DNA of 64,000 nt, taken from assembly GCA_029945375.1 (NCBI GenBank), contig CM057069.1, positions 1,240,001 to 1,304,000 of the forward strand, read 5' to 3'. Below are positions 19,071 to 29,669 of this stretch, in pieces. Both the position numbers and the translations under genes were made by a program. A model generated the notes under the pieces. It saw nothing but the letters and a program-made list of their open reading frames with translations. It made no database searches and had not been told where the DNA came from. Position 1 is the first letter of the stretch. The number at the start of each line of letters is the position of its first letter. The stretch is from Agaricus subrufescens (taxonomy: Eukaryota; Basidiomycota; Agaricomycetes; Agaricales; Agaricaceae).

Positions 19071-20331
19071 ATGGCTTCCGGATTGCCCATGTTTGCGAAA
19101 CTCACTGTGGAGAACTATATGTTAGGATGGAAAAGTGACCACACCAGGGTTTGAACCTGGGACCACCCCAATTGCACCAGGGAGCTCTAACCACTGAGCT
19201 ACATGGTCTTGGTATTATAGGAGCTAGGATATTATATATATGTACTCTAGGCCTAGAGTTGGAACTCACTACTGCAGGCCCACTCCAGGGGCTGGGGCAC
19301 TAGGCAGTTTCTCGTGAGAACTCAGAGCTCCAAAGCTGTCAGATGACTTGACCTGTCATCACCTGACACTATACGACGTGGTCTGGAGAGATAGAGGCGT
19401 GGCTGCGAGCTTCTGGGCTATGGAGAATCATCTCTGGCAAGCAGAAGTCCCCCACTGTGTCCTCCCCTGTTACCCAGGCTGAAGCAGATGCTCTGGACGC
19501 TTTCGAGGCTCGTTGTGACAAGGCAGCTGGCTGGCTATTCTTGATGGTTGAAGAGGAGCAGAGGGTACACTTTAATGGCATCCAGGACGACCCCGTGAAG
19601 ATGTGGGAGGCTCTGGAGGCTGTACACAGGCAGAAGAAGGCTGGGATGCGATTTAATGCTTATGATGAGCTGTTCAGCATCCGAAAACTCGAGGAGGAGT
19701 CTCTCCAATCGCTTATCAACAGGGTAGAAGGCTGCAAACGTCGAATTAAAGAGCTCAGACCCACTTCCTTCACTCTGGAGATGCTAGATGATGAGCTGGC
19801 ATCTATGGCCCTCATTAGAGCACTCCCAGACGACTATTCCGCCTTCTCCTCGTCTCTTTTGCTTATGGACAAGCTGGACAAGGCCACCATTCATCAGGCC
19901 TTTGTCACAGAGGATATTCAACACAAAAAACGCGCTGAGGACGCTTTGGGAGGCTCCCAGGCTCTAGCTGCTCGCTCTGGCTTCAAAAACGCGTCAGTGA
20001 GCTGCAATTTCTGTGGGAGGCTGGGTCACAAGGTGGAGACATGTAGGGCGTTTGAAAACGCGAGAAAACGCGCTCAGGAGGACGCCCAGAAGCCTAGAAC
20101 TCGCGGAAATAAGGCTAACAAGGCTCAGGACACTTCAAATGACGCCTCAAGCTCTGCAGCAAGCTCCTCTTCGACTTCTAGCCCCGAAAAAGCGCAGAGA
20201 GTCCATGAATTTGCTGGAAATGCAAGTGCCTCACATCCTTCCCCTTCCCCTTTGCTTTCTACGCCTCTACAGCTTGATGCTGACTTCCATTGGCTTGCAG
20301 ACACTGGGGCCACTTCTCATATGACCCCACA
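19071..20331 (+). pseudogene. Copia F gag and protease start, split by a tRNA-bearing element and cut by LINE2
   Basis: ATG 19071 opens MASGLPMFAKLTVENY. The 249-bp insertion at 19120-19368 interrupts codon TAT, and the frame resumes after the duplicated CTATA. It then runs without a stop through gag (DALDAFEARCDKAAGWLF, RALPDDYSAFSSSLLLMDKL), the knuckle CNFCGRLGHKVETC and a Ser-rich linker to the protease start HWLADTGATSHMTPH at 20331. There LINE2 begins. None of the CGA-to-TGA changes seen in other gags is present, but missense CpG changes are (RVRE reads RVHE, IQRR reads IQHK). It is the best preserved subfamily I gag after copia B. Confidence 0.88.
19120..19368 (-). mobile_element. tRNA-bearing 249-bp TG..CA element, copy 2
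   Basis: It has the same length as copy 1, in the opposite orientation relative to the host copia. The plus strand reads TGTTAGGATGG ... CACCTGACA and is flanked by an exact 5-bp duplication CTATA (19115-19119 and 19369-19373). The tRNA-like part occupies 19138-19207, with the B box complement GGGTTTGAACC at 19147-19157 and the A box complement CCACTGAGCTA at 19191-19201. It is a second independent insertion with the LTR-type signature, which makes a chance match of ends very unlikely. Both copies lie in copia gag genes. Confidence 0.87.
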
Positions 20332-20433
20332 TCTTTTTTTCTTTTTTGTAATCAATGGGATTTATTTCAAAATCAACCTTAAGGGTGCCATAACGCGTTC
20401 CCCGTACTTTACATCACCTGTACACTACCTCTG

Positions 20434-23400
20434 TCAGCTCAAGACATTACATTGAAAAACGACCAACAAATGAGCAAAAGAAACGTATCCAGTGGACTTG
20501 GTCAACGCTATATGAGAGAGAGAAAAAGAAAAAGAAGAGAGAACAATCGCTTGAAATACAAGTACATTACTGCAGAACAAGAGGAAAAGAAAACGTTCAA
20601 ATACAAGCACAAAAAATAGAAACTCCTTGCACCTTTTGTGTACATTCCGCCGAGTCCACGGCTTCATCTCCATTACCGAGTTCACAAACACCTCTCTCCA
20701 TTCATCCGCCTCGAACACGGTTTCAAACTGGCTCATAATCGTTTCATGGTAGAAAATTGGCCCCATTAGAAGAGAATGCTTGCGCTTCCTCCTCTCTTGA
20801 TTCTCATCCTTCCGTTGCTGGTATACCTGCTTGTAATACGCAGGCCAGTCTGGTTCACATATACATGGCACTCTTGGAAGATCAGAGTCATCTTCAAATG
20901 CGAATGCTTTAGGATTGTCGGTCAGGAATAAGATGAGACCTTGAATGGATTCGATCCCGCCGATAGAGTAGTGTTCCGCCCTTCTGACGAATAGGGGGCA
21001 GACATTGAGAATATGCTGACGCATCTCGGGTGAGTTGGGAGAGCAAGGACACATCTTGAATGGTTCATTCGGGAAGAATCTGGTGCGATAAGATCCGATT
21101 GGGGCATGATTGGTAATTGTGCGCACAAGCCGAGCACACAAAGGGGAGTTATGAGTGACAGAGACCCCACCGTAGTTGCGGAGCCATAAGCCTAAATTGA
21201 GGTGAGTTGGTTTATCAACCGTGAACTTACAACTATTTTCGTGATCAGCGGCACCGCCCTGTTTTAACCGATCCGAATTATCTGAGCCAGCGGCACCACC
21301 CTGTTTTAACCGGCCAGATTTCTTCTTCCCCAGACGGAGTTGATAGTCTGAGTAGGAGGCGTCCGACCTCAACATCCCAGTCCCGAAACTACCGTCGTGA
21401 AATTCATCATGCAGAGCAAAGGGGGAGGTGGCTAGCCCCGCTCTCAATTCCCTGCTTGATACCCAAAAGTGATCCGGATACGAAGCGCTATGCTTCAACC
21501 TCTCAGATTCAGCTTTACAGGATTTAGTGTCATACCAGCTTTGCCCCTTGAAGCAAGGCCGATTCGTTGGGTCATCGAACCCCTGTTGCCATAATGTGAT
21601 TGCGGATTTAGTTGTTTCGCTTCTGGTCCATCTGTATGACGCGGATTGAGGAAACTGAATCCCCGCCCAAGTGAAAGTTCGCTCTTTTCTAGCGTTCCAA
21701 TAAGCCTGGAAACCTGCTGGCTGAAGGCCGACATTGCTATCCGGTGGTCGAGTTGCCCAACTCTCTTGGAAGCCCTTCACACAAATATCCACTAATGGGA
21801 ATTTGGTTACGAGAGCCTCGAACATGAGCGAGATGGCAATCGACAATTGACTACCAAAAGGCTTGGATGAGACCGCCATAAGTTCGTGAATGGTGGATGG
21901 TGAGGTGGTGTAGAGAATGACTCGTTTGACATCGAGGCCTTTCTCTAGCTTGCGATATGCTTTGAGGAGGCCGAGGAAGGCGGACCATCCTACTAGTGTT
22001 TCCTTCGTGACTCTGCAACCAGCGGCATGGGTTTTGGACAATATCATTTTGTCGTTGAAGACGGTGGACAAAGTGATGTGGGAGTGGCTCTGGTTCTCCA
22101 AGGGATAGGAGGGGTCGATTGGGTTATGGACGCCAGCAGTGATAACGTGTAGGTCGCTGGTGTTATGAATGTTCGCCCCATGAATGTCGAGGTGATAGAG
22201 AAAGGAGTCGTCCTTATCCGCAGGGGGTTGGATGAACTTGATGCGATCTGGGCATCGGTCGATGAGCCGACATCCTGGTTTAATGTGCTCGGAGAGGGGG
22301 TGGAAGATCTCCTTGCAAGGAACATTGATGATGGAGTCGAGGGGAGACTTCATCTTCTGTCGGATTGCCTCGGTTTTGAATTGCTGAGTTGTGGGTGTAG
22401 GGTCGAGCCCTTGGCTTTTCGCCGCTCTATGAGTGTGAGAACAGGATGGTTGGGATGAAGCATGTTGAGGCGGATGTTGGAACGCTCATACAGCTTTTTG
22501 AGGGTGATGGAGATGGGCATGAGGCCAGCCACGGCACTCATTCCACCTATAGGAGTAGTTCGGAACGCGCCTGTAATCCAGCGAGCTCCTTGGGAGTGGG
22601 TGAGTTCGACCATTTTGACGTTGGTCCTAAAACATCGGGTCCCAGGAATGTACCAACAGCGAAGCCCGAAGGTCGCTATTGGCTGAACGCACGAGATGTA
22701 TAGCGTACGTTTTTGCTTGATGGTGAGTCCACGCGCTGAGTTGCCAAGTGATTTCATGCATCGAACTGCTGAAATAGATTTCGTGGCATAGAATTTGACG
22801 TGTTCTTTAAAAGTTAGATTGCGGTCAAACATAATTCCAAGGTACCTCCATATTGTCTTGGGGGTAAGAGGATTGGTCGAGGTGAATGGAGCGAACCCTA
22901 GGGGGAGAGAAGGGTTGGCTGAGTGGTAGTTGCGGGCGGAGTCCGCGAAGTTGAATAGTTCCGTCTTTGAGTGTTCCATAATCAGACCGAAGTCGGTGAG
23001 TATGGAAGTGATTTGGGCGTATGCCTCTTTTAGAGAGTCCAAAACATCCGATCTACAATCCCCCGTTGCAACAAGTAGTCCGTCGTCAACAAAAGAGAGA
23101 AAAGCAGTTAAAGGAAAATGAATATGAGAATCCTCGTCCGATAACCATAAGTCCAAAAGATGGAAAACAGGAGCTAAATACAATGCAGAAAGAATTGGAG
23201 AAAGCACACTACCTTGTCCTACACCTACATCAGAGTCGAAGAAAGGAGAGGTTAAATTGTTAATAGAATATTGTGTTTTTCGACCAACTAGATAATTAGA
23301 GAAGAAAGAAACAACTTTGTTCGCAAACCCAAAATGTTCAATAATTTTAGAAAGAGCGATATGGTTGAGAGAAGGGAAAAATTGGGCCACATCAAATGCA

Positions 23401-25274
23401 ATGACTGACGTTACCTTTCTGTTGGACCACCCAGCACGAACGTGATGTGTAAGGGCGGTGGCTGCGTCTTCGACAGATCGTTGGATGATACCCCCGGTCT
23501 GGCATGGGTGGATGGCTCCACTCTCGACGCCTTCGAACTGGAGTCGTCGAGCGATCATCTTTTCAATGAGTTTTCCCATTGTGTTGAGTAAGACGATGGG
23601 CCGAAATGACTTGGCCTTGTCATAGGAAGGTTTGCCTGGTTTCGGAATGATGACCGACGTTGAGGCTTTAAAGTATTTGGGCCAATGTCCTAGGTCGATA
23701 CAGGCATTAGCAATCTTAACCACTAGCTCACATACAGCGTCACTGCATGCAAGCAGTTTCCATATCCTCCATGAGACATGATCCGGGCCTGGGGCCGTGT
23801 TCTTGGCGCATCCTTTGAGACCGTCGTGAAATTCCTGGATAGAGAACTGGGGCCATTCTCTTTCCGGTAGCTTGTCTACATTCACCGTGAATTTCTCCAG
23901 GTTGATAGAGCGATTGTTGGCGGAGTTGTAGGTGGAGTGTAGAGTGTCGAATAACTTCTCGGGGGAGTTACACGATAGTCCTTGATTGTCTAGAATAGCC
24001 TCAACGGCCGGTAGTTTGCGTTCGCACGCCCAAGGCATGAGGTCCCAGGGTCGCTTATTATCGGTCGCCATTTCTTCGATTTTCTTGTCGAAGTGCTCGC
24101 GTTTAGCTTTTCGAATGGTTCTTTTGAGGTTACCCCGTTCGATGTGATTCCGAGACCCTCCATTTTTCATCATCCTCTGATAGGCCTCCTTGCACTCCGA
24201 GTTCCACCATTTCTTCCCATGTCGACTCGGTTTCCTTTCCTCCGCAAACTTTAACCACGCGCTCTCCAACGTCGCCTCCGTCTGCTCCATAACCGCTACC
24301 AGTTCTTCCGTAGACCCCGGTGCTTCCCTCCGCCCTAGCTTCCCTAGCTCCATGGCGATCATGTTGACATAGTCTTTCTCCTCCTCTGAAAAAGCCTCAA
24401 TCTTAAATTTTCCCCTCAGCTCTGGTTCTTCTCCTAAGATGGGTACCTCGATTTGAAGGGGTCGGTGATCTGATCCCCACTGTTCCGCTTCATTGGTCTT
24501 GATTTCGTAATAAAATCCCTGTGTGTTAATAATGCCCGCTGACGCGAACACCAAGTCTATTACAGATGCCCTTGAATTGGGATCATCCGGGATTCGAGTT
24601 GGTTCCCCTCCGTTAGAGGGGAACACGTATTGAATTTCAAGATTAGTGCACAAATCTTTGAGGCGCATGTATGGGGAGGAGGGCCGTACTTGTGACACCG
24701 CTCCATCGTCCCATTCCCGGTCTTGGATATTGAAATCCCTGGCGCAAAGTGATACTTTAGGGAAATTTTCACTTACTGCTGCTAGTTGGTGTACAGCGGC
24801 ATGCGATTGGCCGTCGTTGTAGATATTGAGGATATTGAACTCGTTTGGTATGCCATTTCAAGGTCGGTTGAGGTGGAGTGTGACTAAAGAAACGTCTCTG
24901 TGTTTGATGACGTCAGAGCGGAGCTGTGGTCTGAAAACGTCAAGTCTTTTATTTATGTAAGTCAAAACCCTTCGCTCGGGTCTCGACTCGTTAGTATTGT
25001 CAAACGCCTCCGTGAAAGGCGTCCATGAGGGATGGATGGGGGGGCTGAAAGCCATGTCCCCGAACTTGTTCTTTGTGGACGGTTGCCTGCGCACGCCTTT
25101 CCACCCGGGTTCCTGGAACATGATGATGTCCACATACCCAGCCCATTTGTCAAGCACGGTAGAAGTGGTTTCCCAGCTCTTGCGTGCATTAAAAGAAATA
25201 ATAGTGAGATTACTTAACGAGTGTGGTGCGGGTTTTCGATTTCCGCTTGGGTGAGAGTGGTCGTCGCTATTCAT
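20434..25274 (-). pseudogene. LINE2 ORF2 (endonuclease-RT), frameshifted
   Basis: The start at 25274 (MNSDDHSHPSGNRK) overlaps the ORF1 stop as in LINE1. The endonuclease frame breaks near 24858. The main frame resumes around 24760 with the rest of the endonuclease and complete RT motifs (FDVAQFF, GQGSVLSPIL, FVDDGLLVA) to about 22360. An indel near 22385 (HPQLSNSK replacing HHNSLEF) moves the C-terminal region to another frame, which runs to 20434. The RNase H-like region has the same non-acidic positions as LINE1 (VITAGV, LYTTSPS), so that loss is a family trait. The zinc cluster CPCSPNSPEMRQH is kept. Confidence 0.88.
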
Positions 25275-28256
25275 TCAGCAGACGACGAGGGGACTTCGAT
25301 GATCTGAGAAGGTGGTACCTCCAAAGCCTGTGTGATGTTAGCTTTGCGCCTATTGCGCTTGGTCTTTTCTACGTCATTATCTGCAATCCGGCGTTGGGCG
25401 TGCCAGGATTCGTTGTTTTGGTGCTGTTTATAGACACAGTTAGAGTGATTGGCGGGGTGGGCACCACTGCAGTTGATACATTTTGGAGCATGAGTACACG
25501 TACCTGTCCACTCCGGTTTCTTCCTAAGTTCTCCGCAACAAGGGGCGAAGACGTCATGGTTTTCGGTGTCGTGTGGTTGATAACACCTGGCGCATTTCTT
25601 GTGGTTAATGCGGCATCGGGACGTACCGTGATTCCATCACCAACAGTTTTGACACTGTGGGACGAACTCACGCTGGCGAGCGTACACTAATTTAATGAGT
25701 CGTCCTCGTATGTGATATACCTTATTTATGAGGTGCTTAGTCATGATGCCCGATTTGGAGTCCCAGACATCTAAGAATACTACCGCTTTGTCGTTAGAGC
25801 CTTTGCATTTGACAACTGCGGGTGGGGCTTTGGCTTCGAGGTCGTTGAACTGGACCACCGACTTCATGCCTTCTAGGACCTGTGCACCTGTTAATACGTC
25901 CTCCGGTCTCCTGTTGTGCACGTTAGTCCAATAGTTGAAGCCCGTCATGACGAGATGGGCGACAGATTGAGGGGCCTGTGGATCTGGCGCCTCTGGGGTG
26001 AGATCTTGGCCAAGGGCCTTGTATAAGGCTTCCTTGACATTGGTGAAACCCTGTTTGGAAGGAACAAGGTTAAGATAGAAATGAACGACCATTTTGAATA
26101 GTCGGCCGCTTTGAACACGGAGTTGTGAAGATATAGAGATGAGATACCTATTCATCTTATCAACGATAATTCCCATATCTGTGAATCGCTCTGGTTGAAC
26201 GATATGGGTGAAGCCGAATTGGGCAGACTTCCTATTGAGTCCACCCGAGATTCCTTGTGTGGCCTGTTGGGCCAGGGTCGGCTTGCGTCCTTTAGACGCC
26301 GACCCAGATGATCCGGCCAAAGCCGTGGAGTTCGTTGGTGTGTATACCAACAGAGCGCATATAGCCATTGCTTCCTGAACACTCATTTCTGGGAAGGATT
26401 TCTTTAGTTCTACAGCCCACTGAATGGCCTGGGAAGGCATATTCGGGGCGACGTTGGGGGCAGTGACAGTCGGCTTTTTGAGGGCCGAAGCGTAAGAGGT
26501 CGGTTTAGGTGCTGGGGGAGGGGGAGCATGTGATTGGTTCGCAATCCGTTTGGCAGCGTTCTGCTTACGAGTGGCGACGGCGGCGGGCTTGGAATGGAGA
26601 GGGATGGGAGGAGGGACAGCTTGGCCTTGGAGTGGCTCTTCCAGTTGGATGTAGAGCTCATTGGGTTTGGAGGGACCAGCGGAAGGCTGGGTCTTACCTT
26701 TTTTGTTTGCCGTCTTGTTTGCGGCGATCTGAGTGAACTTGTTGGCCTTGGGTAAGGCCGCAATAGTGATGGGTTTGGGAGCCGTGGGGCTGAACTGGGG
26801 TGGAGGGGGGAGGGGGTGCCTTGCCCTTACCTTTGGCAGCGGCGGGGATGCGTGCTGGGGATGGTGCCGGCGCAGGATCGATTTCCATTGGGGCGGCAGG
26901 AGTTGGAGCCGGGGCCCGGACTTGCTGAGCGGGGGGCGACTGGACTGGGGTGGTCATGGGGAGGAGAGCTTTCTTATTCTCATCATCCATTTCATGAATG
27001 TATTTGCTCAACCGATGGTTGAGCGAGCCTTTGTTTTGCACCTTGACATGGGCCCAGTCCGTGCCAAGGACCGCCCCGAAGGCATTGCAGATGAGATTGG
27101 CTACAACACCAGGGTTGGAGCAGTTATTGGGTGCCATTTTGATGAGGGGCCCGAAAACGTCGAACAGTTTCCTCTCAAGATCGGCCAATTTGTCCGGGTA
27201 AAAGTGTATCTTTCTCCCGTCGTCTCCTATGAAGGCTGGAGAAGAGTGTCTTTCCTCCATCTCCAGGATCTCATCGACGCGCATTTTGGCAGCTTCGATG
27301 TTTTGATAATATTGGGTGGCAGTAATCGTCTCGCCCCCAATGACTCTGTCGAGCGAAGACTCCCGCTCTTTCTCCTGTGCCCTAAGGGCGTTGAGTTGTG
27401 CCTCAGTCGTTTTGACTATTCTGGGCGTCGTAGGCGTTTTATCAAGGTCCGGGATCGGGCCTCGAGAAGGTGGTGTGATTTGCCGGGTCTTGAGAGCCGG
27501 AGCTATGATGCCGGACGGCGGCGCTGAAGTGGCGATGGAGTCAGGCGGGTTAACCGGGGTAGCTTCGGTTACCTTCAAAGCCGGATGACTAAGAAGGGCC
27601 GGGTTGGGTGTTGGAAAGCTGTAACTCTCCGATTGGCTGCAGGGGGCTGACATGGCCTTTAGAGCCTCGTGGTCTAAAAGCGCAGAGTCGGGGGTGGAAA
27701 AGACGTCACCTGGGGTGACAGTCTTATAGGATAGGGGGGTCTCGCTATGGCGTGCAGCGAGGGCGGGATGTCTAAGTTTGTCTCCAGTGGGCATAGGGAA
27801 ACCCCAGTCACTGGAAGTCTGGTTAGTGGCCCAGGCTTCTTCCTCTTCTTCCCGGTGCAACTTCTCAATTCTCTCCCTCTCCAATCTCTCTAAAATCCTC
27901 GGATCGTCCTTGATGTCACTCTCCTCCTCACTCTCGCTCTCCTCTACCTCCTCCTGAGGTTCGATCTCCTTATCTGGTGACTGATCCCTGAGAGCAGGCC
28001 CGTCTTGAGACTCCTGTGAAGTCGGAACAACTTCCTCCATATCCAAGGTTCTGAAGGCACTAGGTGCCAGCATCCCCTTCAACTCCCTAGCCATACTCCT
28101 TTTCTTCTTAGGAGCAGCTGTTCTAGTCACTAGGTCCTTGGTCCTCTGGTAAAAAGAAGACTTCTTGGACGCTTGGGAAGATAATGAACGAACACTTCCC
28201 GATGGCGATGGCGGTCGCGATGGTTGGTTGTATGGCTGGTTGCGTAACCCAGACAT
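25271..28256 (-). pseudogene. LINE2 ORF1 (gag-like), frameshifts and a nonsense codon
   Basis: The start MSGLRNQPYNQPSRP is at 28256. The first frame runs to about 26770, where indels (around 26790 and 26700) shift the Pro-rich region. The C-terminal domain is in frame again from 26440 (MPSQAIQWAVELKKSF) to TGA 25637-25639, which replaces the CGA in CQNCWRWNH. Past that, the knuckles CARCYQPHDTENH and CINCSGAHPANHSNC remain readable to the ATGA overlap with ORF2. Comparing this copy with LINE1 lets each TGA be recognised as a former arginine codon. Confidence 0.87.
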
Positions 28257-28379
28257 ACTAGAGCGCAGGGGGTCGCGAGATATCAAGCGTTATCCCTGTA
28301 GAACATGTATTACCACTACTAAATGCCGGCCAACACCAATATCCTAAACAGGAAGGTGGTGGTTACAGATCAAGAAGCG

Positions 28380-28418
28380 GTGTTGGCTCGAGTGGGGATC
28401 GATTATGGCTGGTAGAGG
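28380..28418 (-). pseudogene. 39-bp scrap of copia integrase between LINE2 and a tRNA-bearing element
   Basis: GGCTCGAGTGGGGATCGATT and the following bases match the integrase region seen at 52364-52402 in copia L. It sets the target strand for the element at 28419 and shows that the right flank of LINE2 comes from a different copia copy than its left flank. Confidence 0.65.
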
Positions 28419-28663
28419 TGTCAGGTGATGACAGGTCAAGTCATCTGACAGCTTTGGAGCTCTGAGTTCTCACGAGAAACTGCCTAGTGCCCCAGCCCCT
28501 GGAGTGGGCCTGCGTAGTGAGTTCCAACTCTAGGCCTAGGGTACATATATATAATATCCTAGCTCCCATTACCCGCACCATGTAGCTCAGTGGTTAGAGC
28601 TCCTCATGCAATTGGGGTGGTCCTGTGTGTTCAAACCCTGGTGTGGTCACTTTTCCATCCTAA
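28419..28663 (+). mobile_element. tRNA-bearing TG..CA element, copy 3 (3' end damaged)
   Basis: It starts TGTCAGGTGATGAC like copy 1 and is colinear to CCATCCTAA, then switches to a subfamily I LTR without the final CA. The A box TAGCTCAGTGG is at 28583-28593; the B box is mutated (TGTTCAAACCC, 28628-28638). The anticodon part is shorter (CCTCATGCAA). The left flank AGAGG is not repeated on the right, so the right junction arose by later recombination. Confidence 0.8.
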
Positions 28664-28726
28664 TGCTAAGTCCATATACAAGACTGTTGGGGCACTCTAA
28701 CACAAGACTGCTGGGGCAGTCTAATA
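28664..28726 (-). repeat. Copia G 3' LTR fragment (subfamily I)
   Basis: CTAAGTCCATATACAAGACT and what follows match the 5' part of LTR I on the minus strand. The inner end reads CTAATA instead of CTAACA and is followed by the polypurine tract (CACCCCCTTGATCC on plus). Confidence 0.82.
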
Positions 28727-29669
28727 CACCCCCTTGATCCAACCAGTCCACACTAAGCTCCAAATCCTAACAACGGCACAGCAAAGTCAACAATGTTCCT
28801 TGATACAGCCTTGGTTAGGCAATAGAAGTGAAGATCTAGGTGTTTCATGCACCTGTGGTGCTCAGGATTCCTGGCTACACTGATACCAGACTTGTTATCC
28901 ACAAAAAGTGTTGAGGGAAATGTCTGGTGATAGCCAAACTCAGTCAGGATGTTCCTAGTCCACTTGATCTCCTTGCCAGCTTCAACAGCAGCAACAAATT
29001 CAGCCTCAGTACTCTAGAGAGTCACAAAGGGCTGACACTTTGAAGACTATCCTACAGCAGCTCCAGACACTAGAGTCACATAACCACCTGTAGCTTGACC
29101 TGTGGCCTTGCAGCCACCATGGGAAGTATCAGAATAGGTGGTAAACAGCTCTCTGGAGTCACTACCTTGATAGACAAGCTGGTAGTACATTGTGCTCTTC
29201 AAATAGTGAAGTAAATGCTTGACAGCAAGCCAATGGGCAGGAGCAGGATTGTGGTTGAATCTCCCAAGGTAGGAGACTGCATAGGCAATGTCAGGACGAG
29301 TCATGGTGGCGAGATACTGCAGGGCACCTACAGCAGAGAGATAGGGAACTGATTTCATCTCAGCCTGCTCCTCGAGTGAGGGAACAATGTCCAAGAGCTC
29401 AGAGCCAGGAGGTAGAGGAGTGGAAAGGAAGTTAGAATCATCCATATTGAACCGTTCTAGGAGCTCCTTGATGTAGTGCTCTTGGGAGAGGGAGATGGAA
29501 TGCTTAGAGTGATCCTGCTTCACCTGAATGCCCAGCAGAAGAGTGGTAGAGCCTAGATCTTGCAGTTTGAAGTGCCGAGACAGCTCCGAGACAGCAGAGG
29601 CCATGGCTGCATCGCTTTTAGAGACTAGGGGTAATGTCATCAATGAAGACTGGTACAATGACCTTAACG

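Larger units (their letters stand above)
20334..28379 (-). mobile_element. LINE2: second two-ORF LINE copy, decayed
   Basis: T-rich 3' end at 20334-20347, then GTAATCAATGGGATTTATTTC, the same tail as LINE1. The 5' block ends near 28379 (CAAGAAGCG on plus). It is colinear with LINE1 throughout and clearly the same family, but both ORFs are broken. The left flank is copia F protease; the right flank is a minus-strand integrase scrap from another copia copy. There is no target duplication, so the right side was exchanged after insertion. Confidence 0.9.
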
